NCBI GenBank assembly: GCA_963808545.1
Contig: CAWEGB010000011.1
Span: 434,001 to 498,000, forward strand
Reading direction: 5' to 3'
DNA length: 64,000 bases
DNA from: JACVRW01 sp963808545
Lineage (GTDB): Bacteria; Actinomycetota; Thermoleophilia; Solirubrobacterales; Thermoleophilaceae
Shown: one piece after another, positions 27,654-36,779 of the stretch
How positions within the stretch are numbered: the stretch's first letter is position 1
How the letters are laid out: each line of letters opens with the position of its first letter
Position numbers and translations under genes: made by a program
Notes under the pieces: generated by a model
Databases searched by the model: none
Seen by the model: only the letters and a program-made list of their open reading frames with translations
Told to the model about the DNA's origin: nothing

Positions 27654-28444
27654 GCTACGAGACCGTGATCTGGGAGCTGTCGAACGGCGTCGGGCGCATC
27701 ACCCTCAACCGCCCGGACTCCCTGAACGCCTGGACCGAGGAGTTCGGCCGTGAGCTGAAGCAGGTGGTCACCTCAGACGCCGCCGACCCCGCTGTGCGAG
27801 CGGTGCTGGTGACCGGGGCCGGGCGGGGCTTCTCCTCCGGTGCCGATCTCAAGGCGGGCTTCGATCCCCACCCCGAGGACGGGATGCCCGACCTGCGCAA
27901 GGAGCTGCACGACGTCTACCACCCGATCATCGCCGGGGTGCGCCTGCTCGAGAAGCCGGTGATCGCCGCGGTCAACGGGCCGGCGGTGGGCATCGGCGCC
28001 TCGCTCGCCCTGGCGTGCGACCTGGTGCTGGCCGCCGAGTCGGCCTTCTTCGGCCTCGCCTTCGTGAACATCGGGCTCATGCCCGACGGCGGCTCGACGC
28101 TGTTCGTGCCGGCGGCGGTGGGCAAGGCCCGCGCCTTCCAGATGGCGCTCCTGGGCGAGCGAGTGCCGGCCGCGCAGGCCCTCGACTGGGGCCTGGTCAA
28201 CCAGGTGCATCCGGACGCCGAGCTCCTCCCCGAGGCCGAGGCGCTGGTGGAGCGCATGGCCAAGGGACCCACTCGCTCCTACGCCGGCTCCAAGCGCGCG
28301 CTCAACCGGATGCTCTACCCCGACCTCGAGGGCCAGCTCGATCTCGAGGCCGACCTGCAGCACGAGCTCGCTCGCACCCACGACTTCCAGGAGGGTGTGA
28401 CCGCCTTCGTGGAGAAGCGCGAGCCGGCCTTCCAGGGGGCCTGA
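27650..28444 (+). CDS. Enoyl-CoA hydratase/isomerase family protein (PaaG-like)
   Basis: A 264-aa crotonase-fold protein. GAGRGFSSGADLKAGFDP and VNGPAVGIGASLALACDLVLAA form the CoA/oxyanion-hole region. FVNIGLMPDGGSTLFVPAAVG places an Asp at the position where hydratases carry the second catalytic Glu, as in PaaG-type isomerases. It probably isomerises or hydrates an acyl-CoA in fatty or aromatic acid degradation. The ATG overlaps the MocR stop by 4 bases (ATGA), suggesting cotranscription although the functions look unrelated. Substrate is unknown. Confidence 0.88.
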   Translation: MSYETVIWELSNGVGRITLNRPDSLNAWTEEFGRELKQVVTSDAADPAVRAVLVTGAGRGFSSGADLKAGFDPHPEDGMPDLRKELHDVYHPIIAGVRLLEKPVIAAVNGPAVGIGASLALACDLVLAAESAFFGLAFVNIGLMPDGGSTLFVPAAVGKARAFQMALLGERVPAAQALDWGLVNQVHPDAELLPEAEALVERMAKGPTRSYAGSKRALNRMLYPDLEGQLDLEADLQHELARTHDFQEGVTAFVEKREPAFQGA

Positions 28445-28455
28445 GCGCGCCCCGG

Positions 28456-28473
28456 CGCCACTCCCTAGTGGCG
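28456..28473 (+). terminator. Hairpin between the enoyl-CoA hydratase gene and the first oxidase operon
   Basis: CGCCACT (28456-28462) pairs perfectly with AGTGGCG (28467-28473) around a CCCT loop, 12 bases after the upstream stop. There is no T-tract, so it is a candidate weak or factor-assisted terminator, common in GC-rich actinobacteria. Confidence 0.45.
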
Positions 28474-28530
28474 AACCGCCCAATTTCGGGGCATACGGCA
28501 CGAAGTGGAGCCCTCGTCCGGGCCGCGGAT

Positions 28531-29418
28531 ATGATCACCCGCGCCTTGCTCGGGCGCCGTTCTCACCTTGGTCTGACCGCCACGTTCGCCGTGGTCATCC
28601 TGGCCATGCTCGTGTTCGCGCCGGGCGCCCTGGCGGACGCCTTCACGCCGGAGTCGGGCGGCTCTCAGAACGCCGACGACATCGACACGCTCTACAAGAT
28701 CACGCTCTACATCGGGATCGTGATCTTCCTGGGCGTCGAGGGGACGCTGCTCTATTCGCTGGTCAAGTACCGCGCGCGCCGCGGCGGGCCCGAGCCGGAG
28801 CAGATCCACGGCAACACGCCGCTCGAGATCGGCTGGACGATCGGGGCCGCGGTCATTCTCGTCGTGCTCACGGTGGTCACGTTCGTCTACCTGCCGGACA
28901 TCGAGAACCCGCCGGCCTCTGGGCCCAACGGCCTGCGCGCCGACCGCTCGTTCTTCGCCTCGATCGATCAGCCGGCGCCGCCCCGCGACGGCGGTCCGAT
29001 CCTGCGCCTCGAGGTCAACGGCCAGCAGTACCTCTGGCGCTACGACTACGGCGGGGGCGATCAGCTCTACGCCTACTACGAGATGGTGGTGCCCACCGAC
29101 ACCACGGTCGTGCTCGAGGTCACGTCATCCGACGTGCAGCACTCCTGGTGGATCCCCGAGCTGGGCGGCAAGGTCGACGCCGTGCCCGGACACACAAACG
29201 AGACCTGGTTCAAGATCCCGGCCGGTCGCGAGGGCACCTACTTCGGGCAGTGCGCCGAGCTGTGCGGGGCCAATCACGCGGACATGCGCGCGCAGGTACG
29301 CGCCGTGACCCCCGATGAGTTCGAGACCTGGGCCGAGCGCACGCGTGAGGGGATCTCGACCTCGACCGAGGACCTGGCCGAGCAGCGCCAGCGGCGCGAG
29401 GGGAGCGAGGACGAGTAG
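28531..29418 (+). CDS. ctaC: Cytochrome c oxidase subunit II (A1-type aa3 oxidase)
   Basis: A 295-aa protein from ATG 28531. A signal/first hydrophobic segment (about 13-35) is followed by two transmembrane helices (about 55-75 and 95-120) and a periplasmic cupredoxin domain. The CuA site is visible: SDVQHSWWIPELGGKVDA gives the first His, and CAELCGANHADM gives both Cys, the second His and the Met. It accepts electrons from cytochrome c for subunit I. Unlike the coxB at 57907 it has no fused haem c domain; its tail is a charged Arg/Glu region. The stop overlaps the ctaD start (TAGTG). Confidence 0.95.
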   Translation: MITRALLGRRSHLGLTATFAVVILAMLVFAPGALADAFTPESGGSQNADDIDTLYKITLYIGIVIFLGVEGTLLYSLVKYRARRGGPEPEQIHGNTPLEIGWTIGAAVILVVLTVVTFVYLPDIENPPASGPNGLRADRSFFASIDQPAPPRDGGPILRLEVNGQQYLWRYDYGGGDQLYAYYEMVVPTDTTVVLEVTSSDVQHSWWIPELGGKVDAVPGHTNETWFKIPAGREGTYFGQCAELCGANHADMRAQVRAVTPDEFETWAERTREGISTSTEDLAEQRQRREGSEDE

Positions 29419-31127
29419 TGGAAGCCGGTAGCGCAACAGGCACGCGGCGGCCGGTGGCCCGCCCCGAGGTGATGCTCCACGGCATGAGCACGCCGCCGCG
29501 CGGCTGGCTGGCCTGGCTCACCACCACCGATCACAAGAAGATCGGGATCCTCTACATCTTCACCGCCTTCGTGTTCATGCTGGTGGGCGGCGTGGAGGCG
29601 CTGATCATGCGCCTCCAGCTGAGCGAGGCCGAGAACACCCTCGTCTCGCCCGAGACCTACAACGGGCTCGTGACGATGCACGGGACCACGATGGTCTTCC
29701 TGTTCGTGATCCCCCTGATCGCGGGCTTCGGCAACTACCTGGTTCCGCTGATGGTGGGTGCCCGGGACATGGCCTTCCCGAGGCTCAACGCCCTGTCCTA
29801 CTGGCTCACGCTGTTCGGCGGAGTCGCCTTCTACTGCTCGCTCTTCTTCGAGCCGCCGCAGGCCGGCTGGACCTCGTACGCCCCGCTGTCGGACGACCTC
29901 TACTCGCCCAGCGGCGGCATCGACGCGTGGATCTTCCTTATCCACCTCACCGGACTGTCGTCGCTGGTGGGCGCGATCAACTTCGTGGCCACCATCCACA
30001 ACATGCGGGCGCCCGGGATGAGCTGGGGCCGCATGCCGCTGTTCGTCTGGACGATGCTCGTGTTCAGCTATCTGCTTATCGCCGCCCTGCCCTGCATCGC
30101 GGCCGCCGTGACGATGCTGCTCACCGACCGGCACTTCGGCACCGCCTTCTTCGATCCCACCGGAGGCGGTGATCCGCTGCTGTGGCAGCACCTGTTCTGG
30201 TTCTTCGGGCACCCCGAGGTCTACATCATGGTGCTGCCCGCCTTCGGAATGATCTCGGAGATCCTTCCGGTGTTCGCGCGCAAGCCGATCTTCGGCTACA
30301 AGGCGATCGCCGCCGCCACCGTGGCCATCGCGTTCCTCGGCCTGCTGGTGTGGGCGCACCACATGTTCACGACGCCGACCGCGACCGTGGTGCTGGCCTT
30401 CTTCATGCTCTCCTCGTTCACGATCGCGGTGCCCACCGGCATCAAGATCTTCAACTGGATCGCGACGCTGTGGCGGGGCTCGATCGTGTTCAAGACGCCG
30501 CTCTACTTCGCGGCCGCGCTGCCCGGGCTGTTCGTGATCGGCGGCATCTCCGGCATCCAGCTGGCGATCTTCCCGGTGGACTGGCAGCTCCACGACAGCT
30601 ACTTCGTGGTGGCCCACTTCCACTACACGATCTTCGGCGGAGGCGTGTTCGGCTTCTTCGCCGGCCTCTACTACTGGTTCCCGAAGATGACCGGCCGCAT
30701 GATCTCGGAGACCCTCGGCAAGTGGTCGTTCTGGCTGATGTTCATCGGCTTCAACGTGACCTTCCTGATCCAGCACTCCGCGGGCCTGTCGGGCATGCCG
30801 CGCCGCGTGTACGACTACAGCGAGCAGCTGAACGTGGAGGTCTACAACCAGATCTCCACCTTCGGCTCGTTCCTGCTCGGCGTGGGCGTGGTGGTCACGC
30901 TGGTCAACGTCATCATCAGCCTCCGTTCCGGAAAGAAGGCGGGCAACGACCCGTGGAAGGGCAACACGCTCGAGTGGTTCACGAGCTCGCCTCCGCCCGC
31001 CAACAACTTCGACGTGATCCCGCGAGTGCGCAGCGTGGAGCCGATGAAGGACATCCGCCGCGAGGTGGCGGCCGCCGCCAAGGGCGAAGAGACGTCGGCT
31101 CAGCCCCTGTCCTCGCGCGGCGTCTAA
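29418..31127 (+). CDS. ctaD: Cytochrome c oxidase subunit I, A1-type
   Basis: A 569-aa integral membrane protein with 12 helices that reduces O2 and pumps protons. Haem a and a3/CuB ligands are His88 (TMHGTTM), His265 in GHPEVYIM, His314/His315 (VWAHHMF) and the two His of VVAHFHYTIFGG. Glu267 in GHPEVY is the D-channel glutamate that defines A1-type enzymes, with Tyr269 as the crosslinked tyrosine. The start is GTG 29418, sharing a base with the ctaC stop. It is cotranscribed with the haem A synthesis genes ctaA and ctaB. No subunit III gene is present in this operon. Confidence 0.96.
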   Translation: MEAGSATGTRRPVARPEVMLHGMSTPPRGWLAWLTTTDHKKIGILYIFTAFVFMLVGGVEALIMRLQLSEAENTLVSPETYNGLVTMHGTTMVFLFVIPLIAGFGNYLVPLMVGARDMAFPRLNALSYWLTLFGGVAFYCSLFFEPPQAGWTSYAPLSDDLYSPSGGIDAWIFLIHLTGLSSLVGAINFVATIHNMRAPGMSWGRMPLFVWTMLVFSYLLIAALPCIAAAVTMLLTDRHFGTAFFDPTGGGDPLLWQHLFWFFGHPEVYIMVLPAFGMISEILPVFARKPIFGYKAIAAATVAIAFLGLLVWAHHMFTTPTATVVLAFFMLSSFTIAVPTGIKIFNWIATLWRGSIVFKTPLYFAAALPGLFVIGGISGIQLAIFPVDWQLHDSYFVVAHFHYTIFGGGVFGFFAGLYYWFPKMTGRMISETLGKWSFWLMFIGFNVTFLIQHSAGLSGMPRRVYDYSEQLNVEVYNQISTFGSFLLGVGVVVTLVNVIISLRSGKKAGNDPWKGNTLEWFTSSPPPANNFDVIPRVRSVEPMKDIRREVAAAAKGEETSAQPLSSRGV

Positions 31128-31131
31128 CGGT

Positions 31132-32094
31132 GTGAGCGCCGCCCCCTCGACCGGCTTCCGTCGGCTGGCGCTCGCCACGCTCGCGGCCACCTTCGCGCTC
31201 ATCATCCTCGGCGGAATCGTCCGCGTTTCCGATTCGGGCCTCGGGTGCGGGCCGGCGGGCTCGGGCTTCAGCGGCTGGCCGTTCTGCAACGGCGACGTGG
31301 TGCCGGGGCTCGACCTCAACACCATCATCGAGTACGCCCACCGCGCGCTCGCGATGGTGGTGGGGCTGATGATCCTGTCGCTGTTCGTGCTGGCCTGGAA
31401 GCGCCACCGCGAGTACCGCCTGCCCACCGGCGTACTGCTCGTCCTGGTGGCCGCGCAGGGCCTGCTCGGCGGCCTCACCGTCGAGGAGAACCTGGAAGAG
31501 GCCTACGTCGCCGCCCACCTCGGGCTGGCCATGCTCCTGCTCGGGATCGAGCTGTACCTGGTGCGGTCCACCCGCGGCGTGCGCTCGCAGGACGGCGGGC
31601 CGGGAGTCCGCCTCTTGGCCGTCGCCGCCACGGTGGCCGTGTTCTGCACGATCGTGGCCGGCGGCTACATGGCCGGCACGCAGAACTACGGGCGCGCCGA
31701 CTATCAGCTCGGACAGGGCGCCCACCACGCCTGCGGCAAGCAGTTCCCCACCTGCAACGGCGAGTTCATGCCGTTCGGGCGAGCCGAGCTCGTGGACATC
31801 CACCTCACCCACCGGGCTTTCATGTACCTGGCCTCGCTCCTCGTGATCGCCCTGGCCGTCGTGGCGCTGCGCCGGCGACTGGCCCCGCGCTACGCCTGGA
31901 CGCTGCTCGGCGTGCTGTTCACTCAGATCGTGGTCGGCGCGCTGAACGTGTGGCTCGACGAGTACGAGCTCATGATCCTGCTCCACCTCGCGCTGGGCAC
32001 CCTGCTGTGGGCGGCTGCTCTCGGCATGACCCTCCAGCTGTCGCCCGCGGCCGAGCCGGCCCGCCGCGGCCGGACATCGGCGGTCACGGCATGA
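31132..32094 (+). CDS. ctaA: Haem A synthase (CtaA/COX15)
   Basis: A 320-aa, eight-helix membrane protein that oxidises the C8 methyl of haem O to give haem A. It shows LGGIVRVSDSGLGCGPAG early on, IEYAHRALAMVVG with a haem-ligand His, then VDIHLTHRAFMYLASLLV and LILLHLALGTLLW in the second half. The Cys pair in CGKQFPTCNGEF forms the extracytoplasmic loop typical of Gram-positive CtaA proteins. Start is GTG 31132, four bases after ctaD; the stop overlaps the ctaB ATG (ATGA). Confidence 0.93.
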   Translation: MSAAPSTGFRRLALATLAATFALIILGGIVRVSDSGLGCGPAGSGFSGWPFCNGDVVPGLDLNTIIEYAHRALAMVVGLMILSLFVLAWKRHREYRLPTGVLLVLVAAQGLLGGLTVEENLEEAYVAAHLGLAMLLLGIELYLVRSTRGVRSQDGGPGVRLLAVAATVAVFCTIVAGGYMAGTQNYGRADYQLGQGAHHACGKQFPTCNGEFMPFGRAELVDIHLTHRAFMYLASLLVIALAVVALRRRLAPRYAWTLLGVLFTQIVVGALNVWLDEYELMILLHLALGTLLWAAALGMTLQLSPAAEPARRGRTSAVTA

Positions 32095-32987
32095 GCGGCA
32101 CGGCCGCTTCCACCACTGCGGTCCGCTCGGGCTGGCGGGTGGTGGTCGCCGACTACTTCGACCTCTGCAAGCCGAAGGTCCAGTCGCTGCTGTTGTTCAT
32201 CACGGTGACCACGATGTACGTCGCCGGCGATCCGTCGCTCTCCCTGGTGCTGCTCACCTGTCTCGGCGGAGCTCTGTCGGCCGGCGGCGCCGGTGCCATC
32301 AACCACTACCTGGACCGTGACCTCGACCGGCTCATGACACGGACCGCAAACCGCCCGGTGGCCTCCGGCCGGGTGGCGCCCGCCGCGGCGCTGTGGTTCG
32401 GCATCGCCCTGGGGGTGGCCTCGTTCGTGCTGCTGGCGGTGGCGGTCAATCCGCTGGCCGCGGCGCTGTCGCTGTCGGGCCTGCTCGGCTACGTGTTCGT
32501 CTACACGCTCTGGCTGAAGCGCTCGACGCCCCAGAACATCGTGATCGGCGGCGCGGCCGGCGCCGTGCCTCCGCTGGTGGCCTGGGCGGCCGTGACCGGC
32601 GAGCTCACCGGCACGCCGATCTACCTGTTCGCCATCGTCTTCTTCTGGACCCCGCCGCACTTCTGGGCGCTGTCGCTGCTCATGAAGGACGACTACGCGC
32701 GCGCGGGCGTGCCCATGCTCCCGGTGGTGCGCGGCGAGCGCGAGACGCGCCGCCAGATCCTGCTCTACACGATCCTGCTCTACGCGGTGAGCCAGCTCCC
32801 GTTCTGCGCCGGGGCGTTCGGCCCCGCCTACCTGGTGGCCTCGATCGGGCTCGGAGCGGTGTTCATCTACGGAGCGGTGCGGCTGATGCGCAACGCCGAC
32901 CGCCGCTCGGCCCTGCGCCTGTACCTGTACTCGCTCGCCTACCTGGCGGCGCTGTTCGCGGCGATGGTGGTGGACGTCCGGCTGTAG
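32091..32987 (+). CDS. ctaB: Protohaem IX farnesyltransferase (haem O synthase)
   Basis: A 298-aa UbiA-family prenyltransferase that adds farnesyl to haem B, the step before CtaA. Both Asp-rich prenyl-diphosphate motifs are present: NHYLDRDLDRLMTRTANRP (about 64-82) and the second segment with MKDDYARAGVPMLPVVRGE. KPKVQSLLLFITVTTMY marks the first helix. The start ATG overlaps the ctaA stop. It is the last gene of the ctaC-ctaD-ctaA-ctaB operon and converges on the GH15 gene. Confidence 0.95.
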   Translation: MSGTAASTTAVRSGWRVVVADYFDLCKPKVQSLLLFITVTTMYVAGDPSLSLVLLTCLGGALSAGGAGAINHYLDRDLDRLMTRTANRPVASGRVAPAAALWFGIALGVASFVLLAVAVNPLAAALSLSGLLGYVFVYTLWLKRSTPQNIVIGGAAGAVPPLVAWAAVTGELTGTPIYLFAIVFFWTPPHFWALSLLMKDDYARAGVPMLPVVRGERETRRQILLYTILLYAVSQLPFCAGAFGPAYLVASIGLGAVFIYGAVRLMRNADRRSALRLYLYSLAYLAALFAAMVVDVRL

Positions 32988-33008
32988 GGCCTTCCCGCCG
33001 TGCGCTCC

Positions 33009-33077
33009 GCGTTCCGCTCGGGGCCTGCGCCACGACGCCAGTTTCCCGTCCCCTTCCCCAGCGCCCGAGCGGAACGC
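33009..33077. terminator. Long-loop inverted repeat between convergent operons
   Basis: GCGTTCCGCTCGGG (33009-33022) and CCCGAGCGGAACGC (33064-33077) are perfect 14-bp inverted repeats separated by 41 bases. They fill most of the 113-bp gap between the convergent ctaB and GH15 genes. A bidirectional terminator is the simplest reading, although the loop is long and there is no T-tract. Confidence 0.5.
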
Positions 33078-33100
33078 AGACGGCGCTGGCGGCGCAGCCG

Positions 33101-35032
33101 CTACTCCACCGATCGCTGCCGCGCCAGCTCGCGTCCCAACGGGATCGCGCCCGTCTCGAGGCCCTGGTCGGCGCGGATGACGTGCATCACCGCGTTGATC
33201 AGCGCGAGGTGGGTGAAGGCCTGCGGGTAGTTGCCCTGATGGCGTCCCGAGCGGGCGTCGATCTCCTCGGCGTAGAGGCCGAGTGGGCTGGCGTAGCCGA
33301 GCAGCTTGCCGCACAGGTCGCGTGCCCTTTCGACCTCGCCGATCTCGACGAGCGCTGACACGAGCCAGAAGGAGCAGATGGTGAAGGTGCCCTCCTCCCC
33401 CTTCAGGCCGTCATCGGTCTCGCTGACCCGGTAGCGGAGCACCAGGCCGTCCTCGGTGAGCTCGTCGGCGATCGCGAGCACCGTGGCCCGGATGCGCTCG
33501 TCGTCGGGCGGCAGGAAGCGCGTGAGCACCATCATCAGGACGGACGCGTCCAGGGCATCGGTGTCGTAGTGCTGGGTGAACACCCCGCGCTCGTCGAGCG
33601 CGTTGTCGAATATGTCCTGGCGGATCTCCTCGGCCGCCGACTGCCAGCGGGCGGCGAACTCGAGCTCGCCCCGCATCTCGGCCAGGCGCGCGCCGCGGTC
33701 GGCTGCGACCCAGCACATCAGCTTCGACGAGGTGAAGTGCTGGGGATCGCCGCGCACCTCCCAGATGCCGCGGTCGGGCTCGCGCCACTTCTCGAGCGCG
33801 GCCTCCACCTGCCGCTTGAGGATCGGCCAGATCCGTTCGGGGAGATGGTCGCGGGACTTGGTGTGCAGGTAGACCGAGTCGAGCAGCGCGCCCCATACGT
33901 CGTGCTGGTCCTGGTCGTAGGCGCCGTTGCCCACCCTCACGGGCCGCGCATCCTCGTAGCCCGAGAGGTGGTCCAGATCCATCTCGGGCAGCTGAGCCTC
34001 GCCTCCGATGCCGTACATGATCTGGAGCTGGTCCTCCTCGTTCTCCGCCACGTCGGCGATGAAGTAGAAGAAGTCGTTGGCCTCCCAGTCGAAGCCGAGG
34101 GTGTAGAGGCCCCAGAGCATGAACGTGGCGTCGCGGATCCAGGTGAAGCGATAGTCCCAGTTGCGCTCGCCGCCGGGAGACTCGGGCAGCGAGGTGGTGG
34201 CCGCCGCCACCAGCGCTCCCGTGGGCGAATACGAGAGGCCCTTGAGGGTCAGGGCGGCGCGCTGCAGGTGCGTGCGCCAGGGATGGTCGGGGAACTGGCC
34301 GTGGTCGAGCCAGTGCTGCCAGTGGTGGGCGGTCCAGACGAGCCGGTCGTAGGCATCCTCGTAGTTCGTGGGCGCCGGGTGATCGGACCAGGACATGGCG
34401 ACGAACAGGGTGTCGCCCTCCTTCATCAGCGTGCGGCCCGTGGCCCGCGGGCCCTCGAAGCCGACGTTCATGTCGGTGGTGAGCTTGAGGTCGCACTCCG
34501 CGCCCTCGGCGCGGCAGGTGGCCTCGTGGTAGCCCTCGCCGGAGTACTCCCACTCCCCGTTGAGCCGCCCGTACTCGAAGCGTGGCTCGCAGTCGAGCGT
34601 GACCTGGACCTCGCCGTTGACGCAGCGCACGAGGCGCAGCAGCACGTGATCGGCGTCGTAGTCGGTGGGCGCACGGCGGTGAGTGCCCGAGCGCTCGTGT
34701 TCGTGGTGCCAGGGGCCGATCAACAGCACGTCGCGCACGATGATCCAGCCCCCGCTCGTGCCCCAGCTCGTCTCCACCACCATCGTGCCGGGCAGGTAGC
34801 GACGCGCCGCCGGCACGGCCACGTCGGCCGGACCGAGCCGGAACACGCCCGCGTCGCGGTCGAGGACGGCGCCGAAGACGCTGGGCGAGTCGAAGCGCGG
34901 CAGGCACAGCCACTCGACGTTGCCGTTGGGAGCCACCAGCGCGCAGGTCTCGCAGTCGGACAGGAAGGCGTACTCGGCGATCGGCGGGAACTGCGAGGCG
35001 CCGATCCCGCCCTGCGGGACCCAGGTGCTCAT
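33101..35032 (-). CDS. Glycoside hydrolase family 15 protein (trehalase/glucoamylase type)
   Basis: A 643-aa cytosolic protein without signal peptide. The N-terminal beta-sandwich (about 1-260) starts PIAEYAFLSDCETCALVAPNGNVEWLCLPRFDSPS. The (alpha/alpha)6 barrel carries NWDYRFTWIRDATFMLWGL (291-309), GIWEVRGDPQHFTSSKLMCW with Glu425 as likely general acid, and GLYAEEIDARSGRHQGNYPQAF with the likely base. This pattern fits actinobacterial GH15 trehalases as well as glucoamylases. As last gene of the pentose phosphate operon it could supply glucose from trehalose to the ROK kinase encoded first. Its start overlaps the pgl stop (ATGA). Confidence 0.88.
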   Translation of the reverse strand: MSTWVPQGGIGASQFPPIAEYAFLSDCETCALVAPNGNVEWLCLPRFDSPSVFGAVLDRDAGVFRLGPADVAVPAARRYLPGTMVVETSWGTSGGWIIVRDVLLIGPWHHEHERSGTHRRAPTDYDADHVLLRLVRCVNGEVQVTLDCEPRFEYGRLNGEWEYSGEGYHEATCRAEGAECDLKLTTDMNVGFEGPRATGRTLMKEGDTLFVAMSWSDHPAPTNYEDAYDRLVWTAHHWQHWLDHGQFPDHPWRTHLQRAALTLKGLSYSPTGALVAAATTSLPESPGGERNWDYRFTWIRDATFMLWGLYTLGFDWEANDFFYFIADVAENEEDQLQIMYGIGGEAQLPEMDLDHLSGYEDARPVRVGNGAYDQDQHDVWGALLDSVYLHTKSRDHLPERIWPILKRQVEAALEKWREPDRGIWEVRGDPQHFTSSKLMCWVAADRGARLAEMRGELEFAARWQSAAEEIRQDIFDNALDERGVFTQHYDTDALDASVLMMVLTRFLPPDDERIRATVLAIADELTEDGLVLRYRVSETDDGLKGEEGTFTICSFWLVSALVEIGEVERARDLCGKLLGYASPLGLYAEEIDARSGRHQGNYPQAFTHLALINAVMHVIRADQGLETGAIPLGRELARQRSVE

Positions 35033-35688
35033 AGCCGGGCGGCCGCCGCCTCGTCGAGTAGGACGGTCACCGGAGCCTCCACCAGCGATCCCGGTGCCCG
35101 CGGGTCGGGGCGGCCCCGGAACGCGCGCGCCACGGCATCGGCCTTCCCCTCGCCCGTGACCAGGAACACGATCTGGCGAGCGGCGTCCACGACCGGAAGA
35201 GTAAGCGTGATGCGGGACACCAGCGGCGCCATCCCCGGCGTCTCCACCCCGACCGCCCGGCGCTCCCGCTCCCCGAGGGCGTCGTCACCCGGAAACAGGG
35301 AGCAGATGTGGGCGTCGGGACCGAGGCCGACGATCATCAGGTCGAAGGCCTCCGGGCCGGCCTCGTTCAGCTCGCGCTCGTAGGCGGCGGCGCCCTCCTG
35401 AGGCCCGAGCTCGCCCTGCATTCGATGCACCTCGGCCCCATCCGTCTTGGCCAGCAGCGCTGCCTCGACCATGCCGAAGTTCGAGTGCTCGTGGTCGGGC
35501 GCGACGCAGCGCTCGTCGGTGAACCAGATGTGGGTGCCCGACCAATCCGGCCTGACCTCGGCGACGCGCTCGTAGGCCGCACGCGGGGTCGATCCTCCGG
35601 TGAGCACCACGTGCCCGCCCGCCTCGGCCAAGAGGCCCGCAGCAGCGCCGGCGGGATCGTCGGAGACCTGGAAGTCAGCCTTGGGCAC
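35029..35688 (-). CDS. pgl: 6-phosphogluconolactonase
   Basis: A 219-aa enzyme hydrolysing 6-phosphogluconolactone, the product of Zwf. Family motifs are HVVLTGGSTPRAAYERV, IWFTDERCVAPDHEHSNFGM (active-site region), LMIVGLGPDAHICSLFPG and the terminal FLVTGEGKADAVARAFRG. Start is GTG 35688. It sits between opcA and the GH15 gene in the pentose phosphate operon. Confidence 0.95.
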   Translation of the reverse strand: MPKADFQVSDDPAGAAAGLLAEAGGHVVLTGGSTPRAAYERVAEVRPDWSGTHIWFTDERCVAPDHEHSNFGMVEAALLAKTDGAEVHRMQGELGPQEGAAAYERELNEAGPEAFDLMIVGLGPDAHICSLFPGDDALGERERRAVGVETPGMAPLVSRITLTLPVVDAARQIVFLVTGEGKADAVARAFRGRPDPRAPGSLVEAPVTVLLDEAAAARL

Positions 35689-35714
35689 GCGCGAATCCTA
35701 TGGCGGGAGCGCCC

Positions 35715-36779
35715 CTAGTGCAGCATCGCCTCGGCGCAGCCGATCGCCCGTACGTAGGCCGAGTCGCGCAGCAGCGCCTGGCGGATTCCCTCGCCCAGGA
35801 TGCCGCCCTCGCCGCGGGAGGCGCCCAGCACCGTCCACTCGGACACCTGGCCCTTGCGGTCGGTGCGCCGGGCGGCCAGGCCGCCCGGGCCGCGATCGAG
35901 CGAGATGCTCATGCCGGAGGCCGTGCCGATCTCGATTCCGGCCAGTCCCGGAACGGCCTGCTTGGAGTCGGGCACCAGCTCGAGCGACACGTCCTGGCGC
36001 TTGCCGTGCGCCTTGCCGTGCAGGCCGCCGTTGGCGGCCATCAGCCCGCCCGGCTCCCAGCCGAGCCGGGACGCCAGCCAGCCGCAGAACAGCACGCCGG
36101 CCACGCCGGAGTCCGGGCGGTGGTGAACGCGGACGGAGTCGATCCGCCCGAGCTCCTCGCGCCACTGGGGCGGGTCGAAGGTGGACGCCACCCGCTCGCG
36201 CCACGGCGTGCCACGCAGCCAGGCCAGATCCACCACGTAGGCGTCTCCGGACAGCTCGCGCGCCCGCCCCACCGCGCTGGCCGGGTCGGGCTCGTTCACG
36301 GAATCGATCAGCACCACCTGAGACAGGTGCAGGAGAGCATCCAGCGCCTCGGTGTGACCGTGGGGCGACCAGATGACCGTGGGGATGTCCGTGACCACCA
36401 GCGGATCGACGATCGTGTCGAGCTTGTCCAGGTGCTTGGTCCCGACGTCGAGGACGATGCGCTCGCGCATCAGGGCCAGTTCGCCCACGTGGTGGTGCTC
36501 GCCTCCTGTGGTGAGCGCCACGCTGGCATCGATCCCGGTGCGTCCCGGCTCGACCGCGCACAGGATGGTGCGCGACGCGTGGTATCGCCCGACCTTCTCG
36601 AGGCGGTTGAGGATCTCGCCCCGCCACTCGCGATCGAGCACCACCACCAGGTTGAGCACGCGCGCCGGTGCGGAGGCCTCCTCGCTCTGGTACTGCTGGC
36701 GCAGCAGATCGCGCAGGGCCTCCTCGATCGCCCCCGGGGTGGTGTCCTGCTCGCTCCAGACCGCCCCGGCGTCGACCAT
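35715..36779 (-). CDS. opcA: Glucose-6-phosphate dehydrogenase assembly protein OpcA
   Basis: A 354-aa protein found in actinobacteria and cyanobacteria next to zwf, where it activates or assembles the dehydrogenase and can relay redox control. Conserved stretches include ARVLNLVVVLDREWRGEILNR, SRTILCAVEP, TDIPTVIWSPHG and DLAWLRGTPWRERVASTFDPP. The start is ATG 36779, overlapping the zwf stop as TGATG, so synthesis is coupled to Zwf. Longer frames upstream are shadows of zwf. Confidence 0.93.
   Translation of the reverse strand: MVDAGAVWSEQDTTPGAIEEALRDLLRQQYQSEEASAPARVLNLVVVLDREWRGEILNRLEKVGRYHASRTILCAVEPGRTGIDASVALTTGGEHHHVGELALMRERIVLDVGTKHLDKLDTIVDPLVVTDIPTVIWSPHGHTEALDALLHLSQVVLIDSVNEPDPASAVGRARELSGDAYVVDLAWLRGTPWRERVASTFDPPQWREELGRIDSVRVHHRPDSGVAGVLFCGWLASRLGWEPGGLMAANGGLHGKAHGKRQDVSLELVPDSKQAVPGLAGIEIGTASGMSISLDRGPGGLAARRTDRKGQVSEWTVLGASRGEGGILGEGIRQALLRDSAYVRAIGCAEAMLH

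Noticed and set aside
29274..31478. Minus-strand frame of 734 codons opposite ctaD
   Set aside because: Arg/His/Glu-rich shadow of the conserved oxidase subunit I gene.
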